Shown: positions 16,746 through 27,652, counted from the stretch's first letter. The stretch: DNA of 64,000 nucleotides from Rhynchopus sp. YZ270_cl-10 (GCA_964035575.1 OZ037909.1:1054001-1118000); one strand, 5' to 3'. The notes: a model not told the origin generated them from the sequence alone. A program made the numbers and translations.

Positions 16746-17397
16746 TTGCAAAAAAAAAAACGCACCACAAAAAATCTCCAAAATCCCGGGCCAAGGGCCA
16801 GAAGTTAGCGCAAAGCCTGTTTCCCATCTTTGTTTTTTTTTTTTTTTTTTTTCTCTGAATTCCAAAGTGCGCATGCTCTGTAGAGATTCACGCTTCCTAC
16901 CTGCACGGAAATATGTGCACATGTTTCTTGAACACACCATCACGCAAAAAAAAAAAAAAAATAGTGGCACTACCTCCCGCCTCGCCGATAGCCTTGGTGT
17001 GTTCTGCCCTACCGTGCAAGTAAGAGTGGAGTCCTTCGGTCATGTCAGCACTTTCAGACCCTTTTTTTTTTGTTGTATTTTTGTTGTATTTTTGGAAAGG
17101 TCTCTCCATGAGGCAATACATTGTTACAAAATACAAAAATTTTCTCTTTTTTTTTTTTCCTCTTCGTTTTTTTTCGAAAATCCTATGCAGGAAAAACGTG
17201 CCTGCTATCTCTTGATAGTAGTCGAAAAACCAATCAATTTTTTTTTTTTTTGTACTCAACTTTTATGCCTGCTACCTTTTGCAGCCCCCCACAGAGGAAA
17301 TCCTCCTCTCTCCTGTGGTTGACATTACGGTGTTGCCATTTAAAACAATTCACGTTGTTAAATGGATGGTCAATGATGCTGATTCATCTTCGTTTAA

Positions 17398-17442
17398 AGG
17401 TGGCTAAGCACAGAGAGGCTTAGGGTCATCTTGCAAAACTTT
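17398..17442 (+). repeat. R3 repeat, copy 2
   Basis: AGGTGGCTAAGCACAGAGAG then GCTTAGGGTCATCTTGCAAA; the hairpin stem is intact. Confidence 0.7.
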
Positions 17443-17772
17443 GTTATGTGCATCTGTAGTTCGCACTGTCAACCGTTACCCCCTTTATTTCCGCCAAGCA
17501 GACCTCAGACATCCGGGGGTGTGCGGCTCATATACAGCATCATGTGAGAGAGCATTTACAGCGCAACTATGAGCCCCATTCCCTGGTGTGAAGAGGGATC
17601 GTGTGCATTCCCTCCGGTCCGTCGGTGCCCTGCACGCATTGGGTTCAGCAAACACCCAGTGTTGTGTTCCAGGGCACAATGTCTTTCTTGAATCTTTAAA
17701 TCATGTGACCCCTTTTCCAAAAAAAAAAAAGACTGTGTGCGTGCTTACAGTTTCCCTGTCAGCAACCCCGCA

Positions 17773-17809
17773 ACACTCTCCGGGGGTTCGATAACACCCC
17801 GCGGAGTGT
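17773..17809. other. Hairpin with tRNA-B-box-like loop, fused to R4 copy 2
   Basis: ACACTC...GAGTGT closes a stem that also pairs CCGGGGG with CCCCGCGG around TTCGATAACA. The loop resembles a tRNA T-loop, but no tRNA body is present. Confidence 0.4.
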
Positions 17810-17855
17810 CAGTGCCTGTGTCCCAGAGGCGTTTTGCACTATCAACTTTACTTCG
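17807..17855 (+). repeat. R4 repeat, copy 2
   Basis: TGTCAGTGCCTGTGTCCCAG then AGGCGTTTTGCACTATCAAC then TTTACTT. Confidence 0.65.
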
Positions 17856-17932
17856 TTGTTTTTCAAGGTGACTGAGCACAGACTAAAAATATTGATGAAT
17901 AACCAATGTTCAAAGCATTAAGTAATCTAATC

Positions 17933-17980
17933 AGACTAAGCACAGACTCAGTCAGGGTCGTCCTATCAGCTTTTCTCTTT
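17933..17980 (+). repeat. R3 repeat, copy 3 (diverged)
   Basis: GACTAAGCACAGACTCAGTC then AGGGTCGTCCTATCAGCTTT; the tail CTTTTCTCTTT is retained. A partial copy (GGTGACTGAGCACAGAC) lies just before it at about 17868. Confidence 0.5.
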
Positions 17981-18849
17981 GTTTTGGGCCGTCAGAAGGA
18001 CTCCGTGAGATGCGTTAAAAAAATGTGTTCACGTCTTTGTTTGCAGTGCAGCCATCCTTTGAAACTTAAATAATTTCCCCCCTCCCCCCTTCTCGTACGC
18101 ACGGCAACGGTAACCCGAAACTAACGCTGTTAGCCGCCTGATGACTGTCTAGCAAACAAATGGTTCATAGGTTTCATTGTATCGATCTTCGAGCGCACAA
18201 TCCCCTTCCGCCTTTACTCGTTATTCAACGGGCCTGAAGGCGAAGTTGTGCTGCCTGAGACAAATATTACTATACGGCCGTTTTTTCGTCTTTAATCGTA
18301 TGTAGTTCCTGCGTGCCCCCCTTCCCCCTGCTGTTCTGGTAGTTTGGGCCATTGCGCTCAGACGGACGAACAATACAATGGTGGTTTCGTATTCCAGAAC
18401 AAACAAAATAACGACAGAGAAAAAAAAAAAAAAGAAAGAATCTGTATCGCCCCTTTTGGGTATCATTGGATGCACCTGAGGTGGTGGTGGTGTTTAGTTC
18501 TTTTGCGAAGGTGGCTAAGTACGGGAAGCTTTCAATCTTGGAATATATATACTTTTTTGTCGGTTTATCTAATGTGTACAGTGTCATGTTTGCCCGCTCA
18601 TACGGATTGCTAGGCAAAGTAAGTGACACAGTCAGTCGTCTCACCACAATAATGCAAAATGATGTTTTACCGGGTCCGTGTGTTGTGTGGGTACTCGAAG
18701 AAAGGGGTCTGCATTCATCTTTTTTTCAAGGTTTTGATGGAGCACTCTGCACCCTCTCAAAAAATGCTTTTAATTCTGAAACTGAAATTGTGAATTTAAA
18801 AAGGTTCTTTTTTTTTTTCCAGATCTCGAAATGGATGTAAAACCCTATG

Positions 18850-18966
18850 GTGTACCAAAGGTACACTGTCACGTATGGATGTAGCACTGCATGGTTGGGA
18901 TCCAACCCGGGCACCGGTCATGTACCAAGGTACACTGTCACGAGAGGGCTTTGTATTTCAAGTCAA
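18850..18966 (+). repeat. R1 repeat, copy 6 (one and a half units, full length)
   Basis: A partial unit (TGTACCAAAGGTACACTGTC) is followed by TGTAGCACTGCATGGTTGGG, ATCCAACCCGGGCACCGGTC, then the complete R1 core to TTTCAAGTCAA. This is the best view of the 5' part of the family; the GGTTGGGATCCAACC palindrome at 18893 is loosely like a pol III B box. Confidence 0.7.
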
Positions 18967-19230
18967 TTTTTTTTGAATGCAGTTTGATGTGTATCCCATT
19001 TTTACCCGTCTCCCTGTGTCCTATCCGGAAACGCATTTGTTTTTTGCATAAAAAGTGAAGATTGGCAGCGACACAAAACAGATTAAGAACCATTTGCCCT
19101 TCTGTCCTCCATATTGTCACCACCGCGCGATAGTGCGAATGTTATGGTTTCGTTCTTTTTTTCTTTCTATAACAAGAACGAATACTTGGGTGTCTCCACA
19201 ACCAATCAAACTGCCAAGTTTTCAAAAAAT

Positions 19231-19303
19231 ATACAGTGGAGATTGCACAACTGTGGCAACACAACCGAGGCAACTACACTACTCCAACAATTTATCAAAA
19301 AAG
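19231..19303 (+). repeat. R6 repeat, copy 1
   Basis: ACAGTGGAGATTGCACAACT then GTGGCAACACAACCGAGGCA then ACTACACTACTCCAACAATT. Near-identical to 48897-48968, 29.7 kb away. Confidence 0.75.
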
Positions 19304-19750
19304 AAAAAATGCAAAAAAGCAACGCTCCTCCGCTCTGTTTTCACTTTGTCATTATTTTTTTGTCATTTCCCCTGAATGGCAGGGACAATAGTGGACGATT
19401 GTAACATCTATTTCGGTGCCCCTGCGTACGATAAACGGTGAGGCATTTTGCACTTTTTCAACTTCTCCTTCTGAAGTAACAAAGAATAAATGGACTCTTC
19501 TGTACAGTAGTTCTTAGTCTTTTTTATTTTTATTTTTGTTTTTTTGTTTATTTTGGGAGTCAAATAACAACAACAAAACGCAATAAGGTGTGTTTTCTAG
19601 CTCGAGAACGAAAAAAAAAGGGTGTATATTTCCTCTCATATTTTTTGTCCGAAAGACTCAAAATGTAGCTCTTCTTTGAGCACATTTGAGCGTACACACC
19701 ATGTCGACACTAATACAGCTATAAAAAAGAAGTCAAAACGCAGCCTTTTC

Positions 19751-19808
19751 GGAGTGTCAGTGCCTGCGTCCCAAGAGGCGTTTACACTATCAACTTCACT
19801 TTCTTTTT
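19751..19808 (+). repeat. R4 repeat, copy 3
   Basis: GGAGTGTCAGTGCCTGCGTC then CCAAGAGGCGTTTACACTAT then CAACTTCACTTTC. Confidence 0.65.
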
Positions 19809-20315
19809 TTTTTTTTTTTGCCTTTTCCAAAACACAGTGACAGCGGCCACATCCACAAAGGGGGGGTGATGCGCGCTTCCTGTATTCCATACAATCGTAG
19901 ACCTTGTCACATTGGTACTTTCGGGGTGGTTCTGGGGGGGGCCTGATCATGGCTCGGCCGAAAAAAAAAAGTCAAAAAAAAATTTTTTATATGACCGGCC
20001 AGCCGGCCTTAGCGTCAGCACTGGGCCTGATGCAAAAAAAAAAAAAAGTACAGTGGAACTCTCGGGTGTCCACCACCACCACCACTGCTACTGCTACTAC
20101 AAAAAAAAAAAAAATCCATTTTGTACATTCAATGTGTTTACAGTTATGTGGTGTGGCTGAAAAAAGCCAAAACGCACCCTCACACAAAGTCCTGGCAAAG
20201 TGACCTATTTTTTTGGACTCAACCACACCAGGTAATCCCTGCGTGGGGTAGTGCCTATTGTATGATGCATGACATTGTGTTCTGAGATGTATTCATCATT
20301 TATTTGAATATGATC

Positions 20316-20367
20316 AAGATGACTAAGCACAGAGAGGCTTAGGGTCATCTTAAATAAACTTTTCTTT
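20316..20367 (+). repeat. R3 repeat, copy 4 (best hairpin)
   Basis: AAGATGACTAAGCACAGAGA then GGCTTAGGGTCATCTTAAAT. Here the outer stem AAGATGA/TCATCTT is perfect, giving a 13-bp interrupted stem. Confidence 0.75.
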
Positions 20368-20638
20368 ATTTTTCACCATCTGCACCCAATCGAGTTATCC
20401 GGTTGAGGTGCTTTCACTTTTCCCTTCTCTCTAAGACATGTGTACCTGGTGTATTGTCGTCCTTTTCAGAGGTCTACTAAGGTAGCTACACAAAGGGTGT
20501 CTGTAGAGAGAGAGAGAGAGGCGTCACGCTTATTAGCTTTTCTCCATTTTTTTCTTTCTCAAATTTCTGTTTTTTTTTCCTGAATTGAAAAGTGGGTTCT
20601 ATTCATCAACTTTATTAAATATCGATTGGGGTCAAAGG

Positions 20639-20680
20639 GAAGCACAGAGAGGCTTAGGTGCATCTTATAAGCTTTTCTTT
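20639..20680 (+). repeat. R3 repeat, copy 5
   Basis: GAAGCACAGAGAGGCTTAGG then TGCATCTTATAAGCTTTTCT; the 5' arm is shortened. Confidence 0.65.
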
Positions 20681-21448
20681 TATTCTGCATTGGTTTACTT
20701 CATCATTTACCACAGGCGGGAAAAGAGGTGGGGACCTAGGTAAACAACCCTATATAGGAACCGACCAAATACGACACCCAAGCTCGCTGAGGGGGGGGAA
20801 GAGGGAGGTGTCGTTACTCACCTTCTCCTAGGATTGCGGCCCCGCCTGGGTGTGTCTTTTGATGACTAATGGGGGTAATGCTTCAGAATATGCAGAATTA
20901 GGCCTCAAATTTGTGTGTGTGTGTGATTGCTAACAAAGTATGGGTGACTACTAGACAGTAGCCTGTAGCGTTAATGGGGAGGACTCAGGGTCACAGCGGA
21001 TGGCTTTGAGAATCGCTCTGTTGTGGTGTGTGTTGTGAGACAATCCACTTCTTTCAAATTTATTTTTTTAAAAATTAGATGTCTGCGCACGGCGTATGGC
21101 ATTACATTTTGAATTTACGCTTTTGAATTTTTTTTGACTTTTTTTGTTACGAAGAAGAGACCGCCATATATTTTCAAACCCGGCATTGTTCATCCACCGC
21201 ACGATAACAATACTGAGTAAAAAAAGATGTGTGATGTGAGCACATTGCATCAAAATAATTCTTTATTTTGCAGTTATTGCCTTTGTCCCCCCCCCCAACA
21301 AAAATTTTTTAAAATAAAAACAGCCGGGGCCAAACCACGGGGTTGCAACGTTATGTATTTTTCTTTTTTTTTCTTTCTTTTCCGCGACACATCTTTCTAA
21401 AAAAAGCTCTCTTTTTTTAACCCATTCTTCTTGTACCGCGAAAAAGAG

Positions 21449-22249
21449 CAGGGTTTTTTCTAGGGGGAGCGGGGGGGGACGGCGTCCCCCCCCAGATTTT
21501 GGGGGGAAATTCGTCCCCCCCCGGGGGGGGACGAATTTTGACTTGGGAAAAAAGGATATGGGGGGTGGTTGGGGGTCACCCGCACAGACCCCCATTTGGG
21601 ACACCACGTACGTAACCTGCACCAGAAAAAAAAAGGGGGGGCAGGGAGTCGAGCGCGTCTTATCCCCTTCCTGGCATCATTGTGAAGAGGATATAGCGAG
21701 GTGAAGTTTCAGACCGTGCCCCCAATTCACTCAATCTTTGCACCATTTGACGTACCGAACAAAGAGTGAGAATAAGGGATCGGCAAAAATAAAAAAAGTA
21801 GCGTACCGTGCGCCTGCGGCGCAGCTCAAAACTTATGAGCGGAATACCACAGCCCTCTACCATAGTTTGGCTGTAAAAATGTTCAATTTTAGGTCACAAT
21901 TTTTTGAAATGTTGCGTACCGTGGCTTCGTCAAAAAGTTCTGATATCATGACCGCCGTTTCTTCTTGTATTGAGGGAAGGTTCCGTGGAACATGAGAAAA
22001 AGGGTTGGTTTGGTTCTTGATGTACGTTACCATCCACGTTATCACGTATTTACGTGAAATGAACGGACTTTTTTGCGCGGAGCCGGAAAAATTTTGACCC
22101 CTTTTTTGGACATATCTTCACGGTTTTGGAAAAAAATTCCATGAAGATAAGCGGAAACCCTGCTTGCACCTGCGAAAAAAAAATTTTTTTGGGTGGGTTT
22201 TTTGCGTCCCCCCCCAGATCAGAAAAAAAAAATCCTAGAAAAAACCCTG
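21449..22249. mobile_element. 801-bp TIR element with exact 5-bp target duplication
   Basis: Perfect 16-bp terminal inverted repeats, CAGGGTTTTTTCTAGG at 21449-21464 and its complement at 22234-22249. Direct AAGAG flanks both ends (21444-21448 and 22250-22254). Subterminal G-runs on the left (GGGGGGGGACG) are mirrored by C-runs on the right. There is no intact transposase. The interior carries GTACCGTGCGCCTGCGGCGC (about 21803), also found in both duplicated blocks near 16 kb. The superfamily is not assignable; a 5-bp duplication is unusual. Confidence 0.8.
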
Positions 22250-22559
22250 AAGAGAACAAAAAAAAAAGAATAACGCAAAACACAAAACTACAACCCTGTT
22301 CCCTCCCCTCACGGCGTTTGTCATCAACACAACAATACGAAATCCTCCTCTTCCCCTCCTTTTTTTTCAACGCTCATTCCCCCTACCCAAATCCCATATT
22401 TCCCCCCCCCAACCGGACCCTACATCATAGGCCTAATTTACCCTGTGTTCGCAATGATCCCCATCTCATATGGGTGATGAGTGGAAGCGGGGGAGTAGCA
22501 TATATCAGTAAACCACGAAAAAATGGAATGTGGTTTGCTCTGCCCCCCTTCCAACGGTC

Positions 22560-22608
22560 ATACCAAAGGTACACTGTGTCACGAGAGGGCTTTGTATTTC
22601 AAGTCAAC
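22560..22608 (+). repeat. R1 repeat, copy 7
   Basis: ATACCAAAGGTACACTGTGT then CACGAGAGGGCTTTGTATTT then CAAGTCAACTT. Confidence 0.75.
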
Positions 22609-22639
22609 TTTTGACAGAGGGGTGTGTGTGTGTGTTTCT

Positions 22640-22916
22640 CAGTGGGGCAAATAAATTGTTTTGGCTGGGTTTCAGTGCGTCGTGCAGTGAATCCTTGTGC
22701 AGGAGGGTTTTCAGAGCGTCGTTGAGAACAACCTCATGGAAGATTGACTTCTTCACGTGTACCTTCGCATTCAACGAGTGCAAACCTGAAATTCAGATTG
22801 TGCAACACGCAATGAAATCGCGTGCTGGCACGGAAGCGGCCCTTCGTGGGTGCTCGGTAGGCCGGGAGCGGCTCGGGCGAATTGGTCCCCTCGGTGTCAT
22901 CATCGGTGTCCTCCAT
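22640..22916 (-). pseudogene. Possible minus-strand coding remnant
   Basis: Minus-strand reading from about 22785 down to 22650 gives a protein-like stretch (VHVKKSIFHEVVLNDALKTL then LHKDSLHDALKPSQ) preceded by an acceptor-like ATTTCAG. Upstream on the same strand, an ATG at 22916 opens an acidic frame (MEDTDDDTEGTNSPEP). Whether these belong together is unclear and nothing continues past R1 at 22608. I do not recognise the family. Confidence 0.25.
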
Positions 22917-23174
22917 GACTTCGATTCAACGAAAACAACCTTCCATTTCATAATCGAAGAATCAAGATCAGTTGGCGACTGTAAGAGTCGGGGTTTTTGT
23001 CTTTCCCCCAGCCCAAACTAAAATGCTTTTTTCGGCAAAAAAAAAAAAAACACAAAGCAATGCAGAGGCAACCATTTTTTGGTTTTCCAACACCTTTTTT
23101 CAACCCCACCACCACCTCGCACATTCCAGAGACTTTCCCCCCTTTTTTTGTCTCCCAAAAGAGACAGGGAAGAT

Positions 23175-26100
23175 ATGCCTATAGTGAAACAGAACCGACC
23201 TGATTTGACGATTTGCGAGGAAAAAGGATGGGTTCACGCTGATGAGGATGACATTGTGTATGCAGTTCGCGCAGAATACGCGAAGAGTGGGCGGGCAAAG
23301 TGTACACGATGCAGCGAAAAAATCGGGGATGGCGTTGTTCGTATTGGGATTCCTGGGGCAAGATGGAAAGGGAATTATCTAAACACCTGGGCACATCCTG
23401 ATTGCATTCGTCTTAAGGATTGGACCAAAATCGATTTGGACGACGACGAGGCCGTAGAGGAAACGATCTATGGCTGGGAGGACCTCGAAGCCAAGGACCA
23501 AAAAGCGCTCCGCAAAGTGATTCTCAGCACCACCCCGCTGACAGACCCAACCAAGATGGAGCTGAACGACTGGCTGCCGTCGATCTCTGCATCAGGATTG
23601 GACCCTATCACCACTCTTCCTATGCCTCTTCTCCCTTTCCAAAAAATCGGAGTTGCGTGGATGGTAAAACAAGAGAACGACAGCCCCGTCCGTGGCGGTG
23701 TTCTTGCAGACGAAATGGGCATGGGAAAGACAATCCAAACACTCGGTCTGATCCTCCACCAGAAGCAGGTGAAAGACGCGGGGCAGCCTACGTTGGTGGT
23801 ATGCCCGGCATCTGCGTTGGGACAGTGGAGGGAAGAGGTGGTGAAATTTGCGCCGGAACTGAAGGTTATGACATTTCATACTTCTGGCGGAGATCGAGCG
23901 GAGGGGGCAAACTTTTCGAGCGGCGACCTCAAAAAACGACTGCGCGATGGCAACAAAAAGGGGAAAGGTGAGAAGCCCAAAGAAGCACCAGACTTTACTC
24001 TCTACGACATAGTCCTCACCACCTTCTCCATCGTAGAATCTCACTACCGCGTTGTGGTCGACGAAGCTAAGGTTTCCTGCGAATACTGCTTCAAAAAATA
24101 CCTTCCAGGACCTCTTCGGACCCATTTAAAGTATTTTTGTGGTCCAAATTCGAGGCGTTCTGCGAAGCAATCGCTGCGGGATAAGAAGGACGGTCCATCC
24201 GCATCTGACAAAGCGAAAGCGACATTAGGGATTGGAACCAAAAGCAGCTCGGTGCCCTCCATGACAAACACTTACAGGGAAATTATGTCGCAGTCAGGAC
24301 GCAACCCGATCGGACGTTACGACCAAGGAGAACGTGCACGGCGTACCGGAATCTGCATCGAAGCTGTCGGGGAAGAAGGGGAGCCCCTCTATGTATCGAA
24401 AGAGGCAGAACTGAAGGCAATGACCGTCGCACGCATCCAGGAGCTGATTCGGAACAAATGGAAGCAGCCGCCGGCATCACAGATCCTGATTTTTGATAAA
24501 AAAAGGATTCCAGCTACGACTGCAGTGCAACGCAAAAAAACCATGCCGGAGTTGAAAATTGGGAAGGGCGATCATATTTTTGTTTCCTTCATTGAGACAA
24601 CAACACCAGCAACACCCACCGCACCACCTTCCAAGAAGAGAAAAGCAGCACCAGAGCCAGAGTCTGAATCTGAGTCTGAGTCCGAATCCGAATCGTCAGA
24701 AGAATCCGAAGACCAGGACACCCGCCTCCACCTCTTCCTCGAGGTCCCGAACACCACAAAGCAAACGAAGAAGTTTTCCGTTCTTCGTGTCACCCTTTCC
24801 CTGTCTGACACACAATTTGACACCATGACGTGCTCCTCTCTTCGCGCCTGGATTGCCGAAGAGTTATCCACCCTCTCCGGCACCTCTCGCAAAAAGGCGC
24901 GTACTGACACCACACCTGCAACAACATCTTTGAGGGAAACCCTGAAGGTCCACGGAGATGACCTCCGCAAAGCGTTCCGCCTCACCGACTACACCATGGT
25001 ACCCCAGCTCGACACCAGCACCAAAAAACTGAAAAACACCTTCCTCGAAAAGAACGCCCCGTTCCTGGGATATCTTCCTGCGGAACGCAACGCTGCGGCA
25101 GGGCTTGCGGTGCTCCCAGTAGCAGCAGAGGGGTTGGAGGAGGTGGAATTGGTTGAAGGGCGTTCTGTGGAAATTCTTTTCCCGGGAGTAGTTGGTTTGG
25201 ATGTGATCAAAAAGGGCGCGTTTACGGTCAGCTCTTTAACTAAAGGGTTGCTTGAAGGATCAGTCGAGACTGTTCTCGCAAAGCGTGATGAAAAATATAG
25301 CACCGCCACCTGGAAACAGATTAACGACGTAGAAGATTCTGTTACCGAAAAAATGGCGGAAATGGCGGTTTTGATCTCCCCTTCTGAAGGAGATGATGAC
25401 ATGGTAACCGGACCTGCAGTTTCAAGGAGAAAGCTGACTATGATACCATCCATTAAGGAGGCCATGAATGAAAACACTACGCCCCTTCTGCTGCTATTAT
25501 ATCGAGGAGGGGAGGAAGAAGAAGATGATGATGATGAGGAGGAGGAGGAGGAATCCGAAGAATCATCCGACGAACCAGAAAAACCCCAAAAGAAACGGCG
25601 GACCGCAAATGGAAGCAAAATCACCAAGGAAGGGGGTACGCTCAATCTAGAGGAATCTCCACTGCACAGCTTTCAATGGCATAGGGTGGTTGTTGATGAA
25701 GCGCATCGATTGAAAACACGCACCACATCTACCGCAAAATCTGTTTACGCTCTAAAAGCAGATCACCGTTGGGCTTTAACCGGGACCCCTCTTCAGAATA
25801 GAGTGTCAGAACTTTACTCTTTGGTTCGGTTTCTTTGTATTGAGCCCTACGCTTATTATATGTGTGGTACAAAGGGTTGTGATTGCCGTTCGATGGAGTG
25901 GAATTTTGGGTCGCAAAAACAGTGTGTGGATTGTGGGCATCCTTCCTTCAAGCATGCCAGCCATTTTAACCAAAAGATCTTAAATCCTATCAGTAAGTAT
26001 GGGTATTTGGGAGAAGGGTTGGATGCGTTGAAGGTACTGCGTGGGTTGCTTCAGGCAATGCAGTTGAGGAGAACGAAGGCGGAGGCGAAGGAGGACGTTG

Positions 26101-27200
26101 GACTCCCACCATTGGAGATTGTAGTTCACAAAGGGGTCTTGGCTGAGAGGGAGAGAGATTTCTATAAGGCATTGTACTCTGCTTCTGAGGCAAAATTTGA
26201 TGGTTACGTCTCTCGCGGTACTTTATTGCATAATTATGCTCACATCTTTGAGCTTCTCAGCAGACTTCGTCAGGCAGTAGACCACCCTTACATTGTCTCA
26301 ACAGCAGAAGGAAACATCGCTTTTCAACCAAAAGGAGGGAAAAAAAGTGGGCAAACCAAAAAGGTGTCCACATCCTTAACAAGCTGCGGTATTTGCGGGG
26401 AAGGGGTAGCGTCTGCAGAAATGAAGACTGCGGTAAAGTCTCCTTGCAGACATAGCTTTCATGGAAGCTGCGCGGAGCTGTACTTCTCTATGGCATCTGA
26501 AGGAGATAAACTGGATTGTCCAGGGTTTTGTTGCAGCAAAAAGATTGATGTTGCTTCTCTTAAACCGGTGGTAGAAAAAAAGGATGACGAAAGCGAAGAA
26601 GAAATCGACGAAAAGGAAGAAGAAGAAAAAGACGAAGTCCGCCCCGAAGGCCTTATGAAGAACATTCCCCTCGAGGAGTTCACCTCCAGCACTAAGGTCG
26701 AGAATCTGGTGAAATACGTCCTGGCAATGCCGGTTGAGGATAAATGCATTGTGTTCTCGCAGTACAACGGGATGCTGGATATTGTGAAGTGGAGGCTTGA
26801 TACCGAAGGGGTAAAGGTTCTAAAGCTGACTGGGAGCATGGCTGCAGACAAACGAACAGAAACATTGAACCGTTTCCGCTCTGACCCTTCGATCCGTGGT
26901 ATTCTCCTGACCCTACGTGCTGGAGGTGAGGGGTTGAACCTCCAGGTGGCAAACCACGTCTTCACCTTGGATCCCTGGTGGAACCCTGCAGTGGAAATGC
27001 AGGCAATCCAACGTGCGCATCGTATCGGCCAGACAAAGCCGGTGAAGGCAGTGCGCTTCATCACCGAGGACACCATTGAGGAGAAGATGTACCAGCTGCA
27101 GCAGAAGAAACAGCTTGTCTTTGACGGCACCATCGACGGCAGTTGCGCTGCGTTGTCGAAGCTCTCTGGGGATGATGTGGCGTTCTTGTTTAATAGATGA
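23175..27200 (+). CDS. SNF2-family ATPase with RING finger (Rad5/Rad16 type) and N-terminal PARP-type zinc finger
   Basis: 1341 residues, no intron. In order: a PARP-type zinc finger (residues about 30-75: CTRCSEKIGDGVVRIG, then WAHPDC), SNF2 motif I GVLADEMGMGKTIQTL (about 173-188), a second zinc motif CEYCFKKYLPGPLRTHLKYF with following Cys (about 300-320), acidic runs (about 494-515 and 778-800), motif II DEAH with VVVDEAHRLK (about 837-846), motif III TGTPLQN, a C3HC4 RING (about 1070-1122: CGICGEG...CRHSFHGSC), and helicase C with WWNPAVEMQAIQRAHRIGQT (about 1270-1290). Rad16 acts in global-genome repair and Rad5/HLTF in PCNA ubiquitylation. The 660-residue gap between motifs I and II is unusually long. 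Start: ATG 8 nt after CACAG-like acceptor sequence, and the first Met in frame. Confidence 0.93.
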   Translation: MPIVKQNRPDLTICEEKGWVHADEDDIVYAVRAEYAKSGRAKCTRCSEKIGDGVVRIGIPGARWKGNYLNTWAHPDCIRLKDWTKIDLDDDEAVEETIYGWEDLEAKDQKALRKVILSTTPLTDPTKMELNDWLPSISASGLDPITTLPMPLLPFQKIGVAWMVKQENDSPVRGGVLADEMGMGKTIQTLGLILHQKQVKDAGQPTLVVCPASALGQWREEVVKFAPELKVMTFHTSGGDRAEGANFSSGDLKKRLRDGNKKGKGEKPKEAPDFTLYDIVLTTFSIVESHYRVVVDEAKVSCEYCFKKYLPGPLRTHLKYFCGPNSRRSAKQSLRDKKDGPSASDKAKATLGIGTKSSSVPSMTNTYREIMSQSGRNPIGRYDQGERARRTGICIEAVGEEGEPLYVSKEAELKAMTVARIQELIRNKWKQPPASQILIFDKKRIPATTAVQRKKTMPELKIGKGDHIFVSFIETTTPATPTAPPSKKRKAAPEPESESESESESESSEESEDQDTRLHLFLEVPNTTKQTKKFSVLRVTLSLSDTQFDTMTCSSLRAWIAEELSTLSGTSRKKARTDTTPATTSLRETLKVHGDDLRKAFRLTDYTMVPQLDTSTKKLKNTFLEKNAPFLGYLPAERNAAAGLAVLPVAAEGLEEVELVEGRSVEILFPGVVGLDVIKKGAFTVSSLTKGLLEGSVETVLAKRDEKYSTATWKQINDVEDSVTEKMAEMAVLISPSEGDDDMVTGPAVSRRKLTMIPSIKEAMNENTTPLLLLLYRGGEEEEDDDDEEEEEESEESSDEPEKPQKKRRTANGSKITKEGGTLNLEESPLHSFQWHRVVVDEAHRLKTRTTSTAKSVYALKADHRWALTGTPLQNRVSELYSLVRFLCIEPYAYYMCGTKGCDCRSMEWNFGSQKQCVDCGHPSFKHASHFNQKILNPISKYGYLGEGLDALKVLRGLLQAMQLRRTKAEAKEDVGLPPLEIVVHKGVLAERERDFYKALYSASEAKFDGYVSRGTLLHNYAHIFELLSRLRQAVDHPYIVSTAEGNIAFQPKGGKKSGQTKKVSTSLTSCGICGEGVASAEMKTAVKSPCRHSFHGSCAELYFSMASEGDKLDCPGFCCSKKIDVASLKPVVEKKDDESEEEIDEKEEEEKDEVRPEGLMKNIPLEEFTSSTKVENLVKYVLAMPVEDKCIVFSQYNGMLDIVKWRLDTEGVKVLKLTGSMAADKRTETLNRFRSDPSIRGILLTLRAGGEGLNLQVANHVFTLDPWWNPAVEMQAIQRAHRIGQTKPVKAVRFITEDTIEEKMYQLQQKKQLVFDGTIDGSCAALSKLSGDDVAFLFNR

Positions 27201-27599
27201 GGGTTTTTTTTTATCCTTGGTGTATGCGTTTCTCCCTTTTGTCTTTATTGTTTTTGCTTTATTGTTTGCGGAGTAGGGGGAAAACATCAAAAAGGAAAAG
27301 TACGAGTGCGGTTTCAATTTATCCTTGAGCTCGACCGAGCGGTGTTTGTTTCAACTACTGTTTTTAGTTGTGTGATTTTTGTGTTTACATCCAAGAAGGA
27401 TGTGTTGCGTGTATCAATGTAGCGTTATATTGAACTCTGCAGAAAAGAGAGAGAGAAAGCGGTGTTTATCAACACCTTGTTACGTTTTTATTTTGTTATT
27501 TTTTTTTGTTGAAATACTGATTTTTTTTTTATGTACCAAAAGCAGCAAAGAGGAAATAGAATTCGACAGAAGGTGCTGTGTCTCCAAATTGCTTTTTCC

Positions 27600-27652
27600 T
27601 AAGGTGACTAAGCAAGAGAGGCTTAGGGTCATCTTACAAAACCTTTTACTTT
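27600..27652 (+). repeat. R3 repeat, copy 6
   Basis: AAGGTGACTAAGCAAGAGAG then GCTTAGGGTCATCTTACAAA; one base shorter in the loop. Confidence 0.7.

Larger units (their letters stand above)
14247..23174. other. Gene desert 1, about 8.9 kb of repeats
   Basis: I see no convincing gene. Composition is A/T-rich with many homopolymer T and A runs. It contains copies of R1, R2, R3 and R4, a duplicated block (15793-16745), an 801-bp TIR element (21449-22249) and a possible coding remnant near 22.7 kb. Between 18.0 and 18.8 kb, at 20.7-21.4 kb and elsewhere nothing recognisable remains. Confidence 0.6.

Noticed and set aside
17773-17809. Possible tRNA gene (TTCGATAAC loop)
   Set aside because: Only a T-arm-like hairpin exists; no acceptor, D or anticodon arms fit upstream.
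18466-18840. 124-codon plus frame in desert 1
   Set aside because: Hydrophobic mixture ending in a T-run-coded Phe stretch, no acceptor or family pattern.
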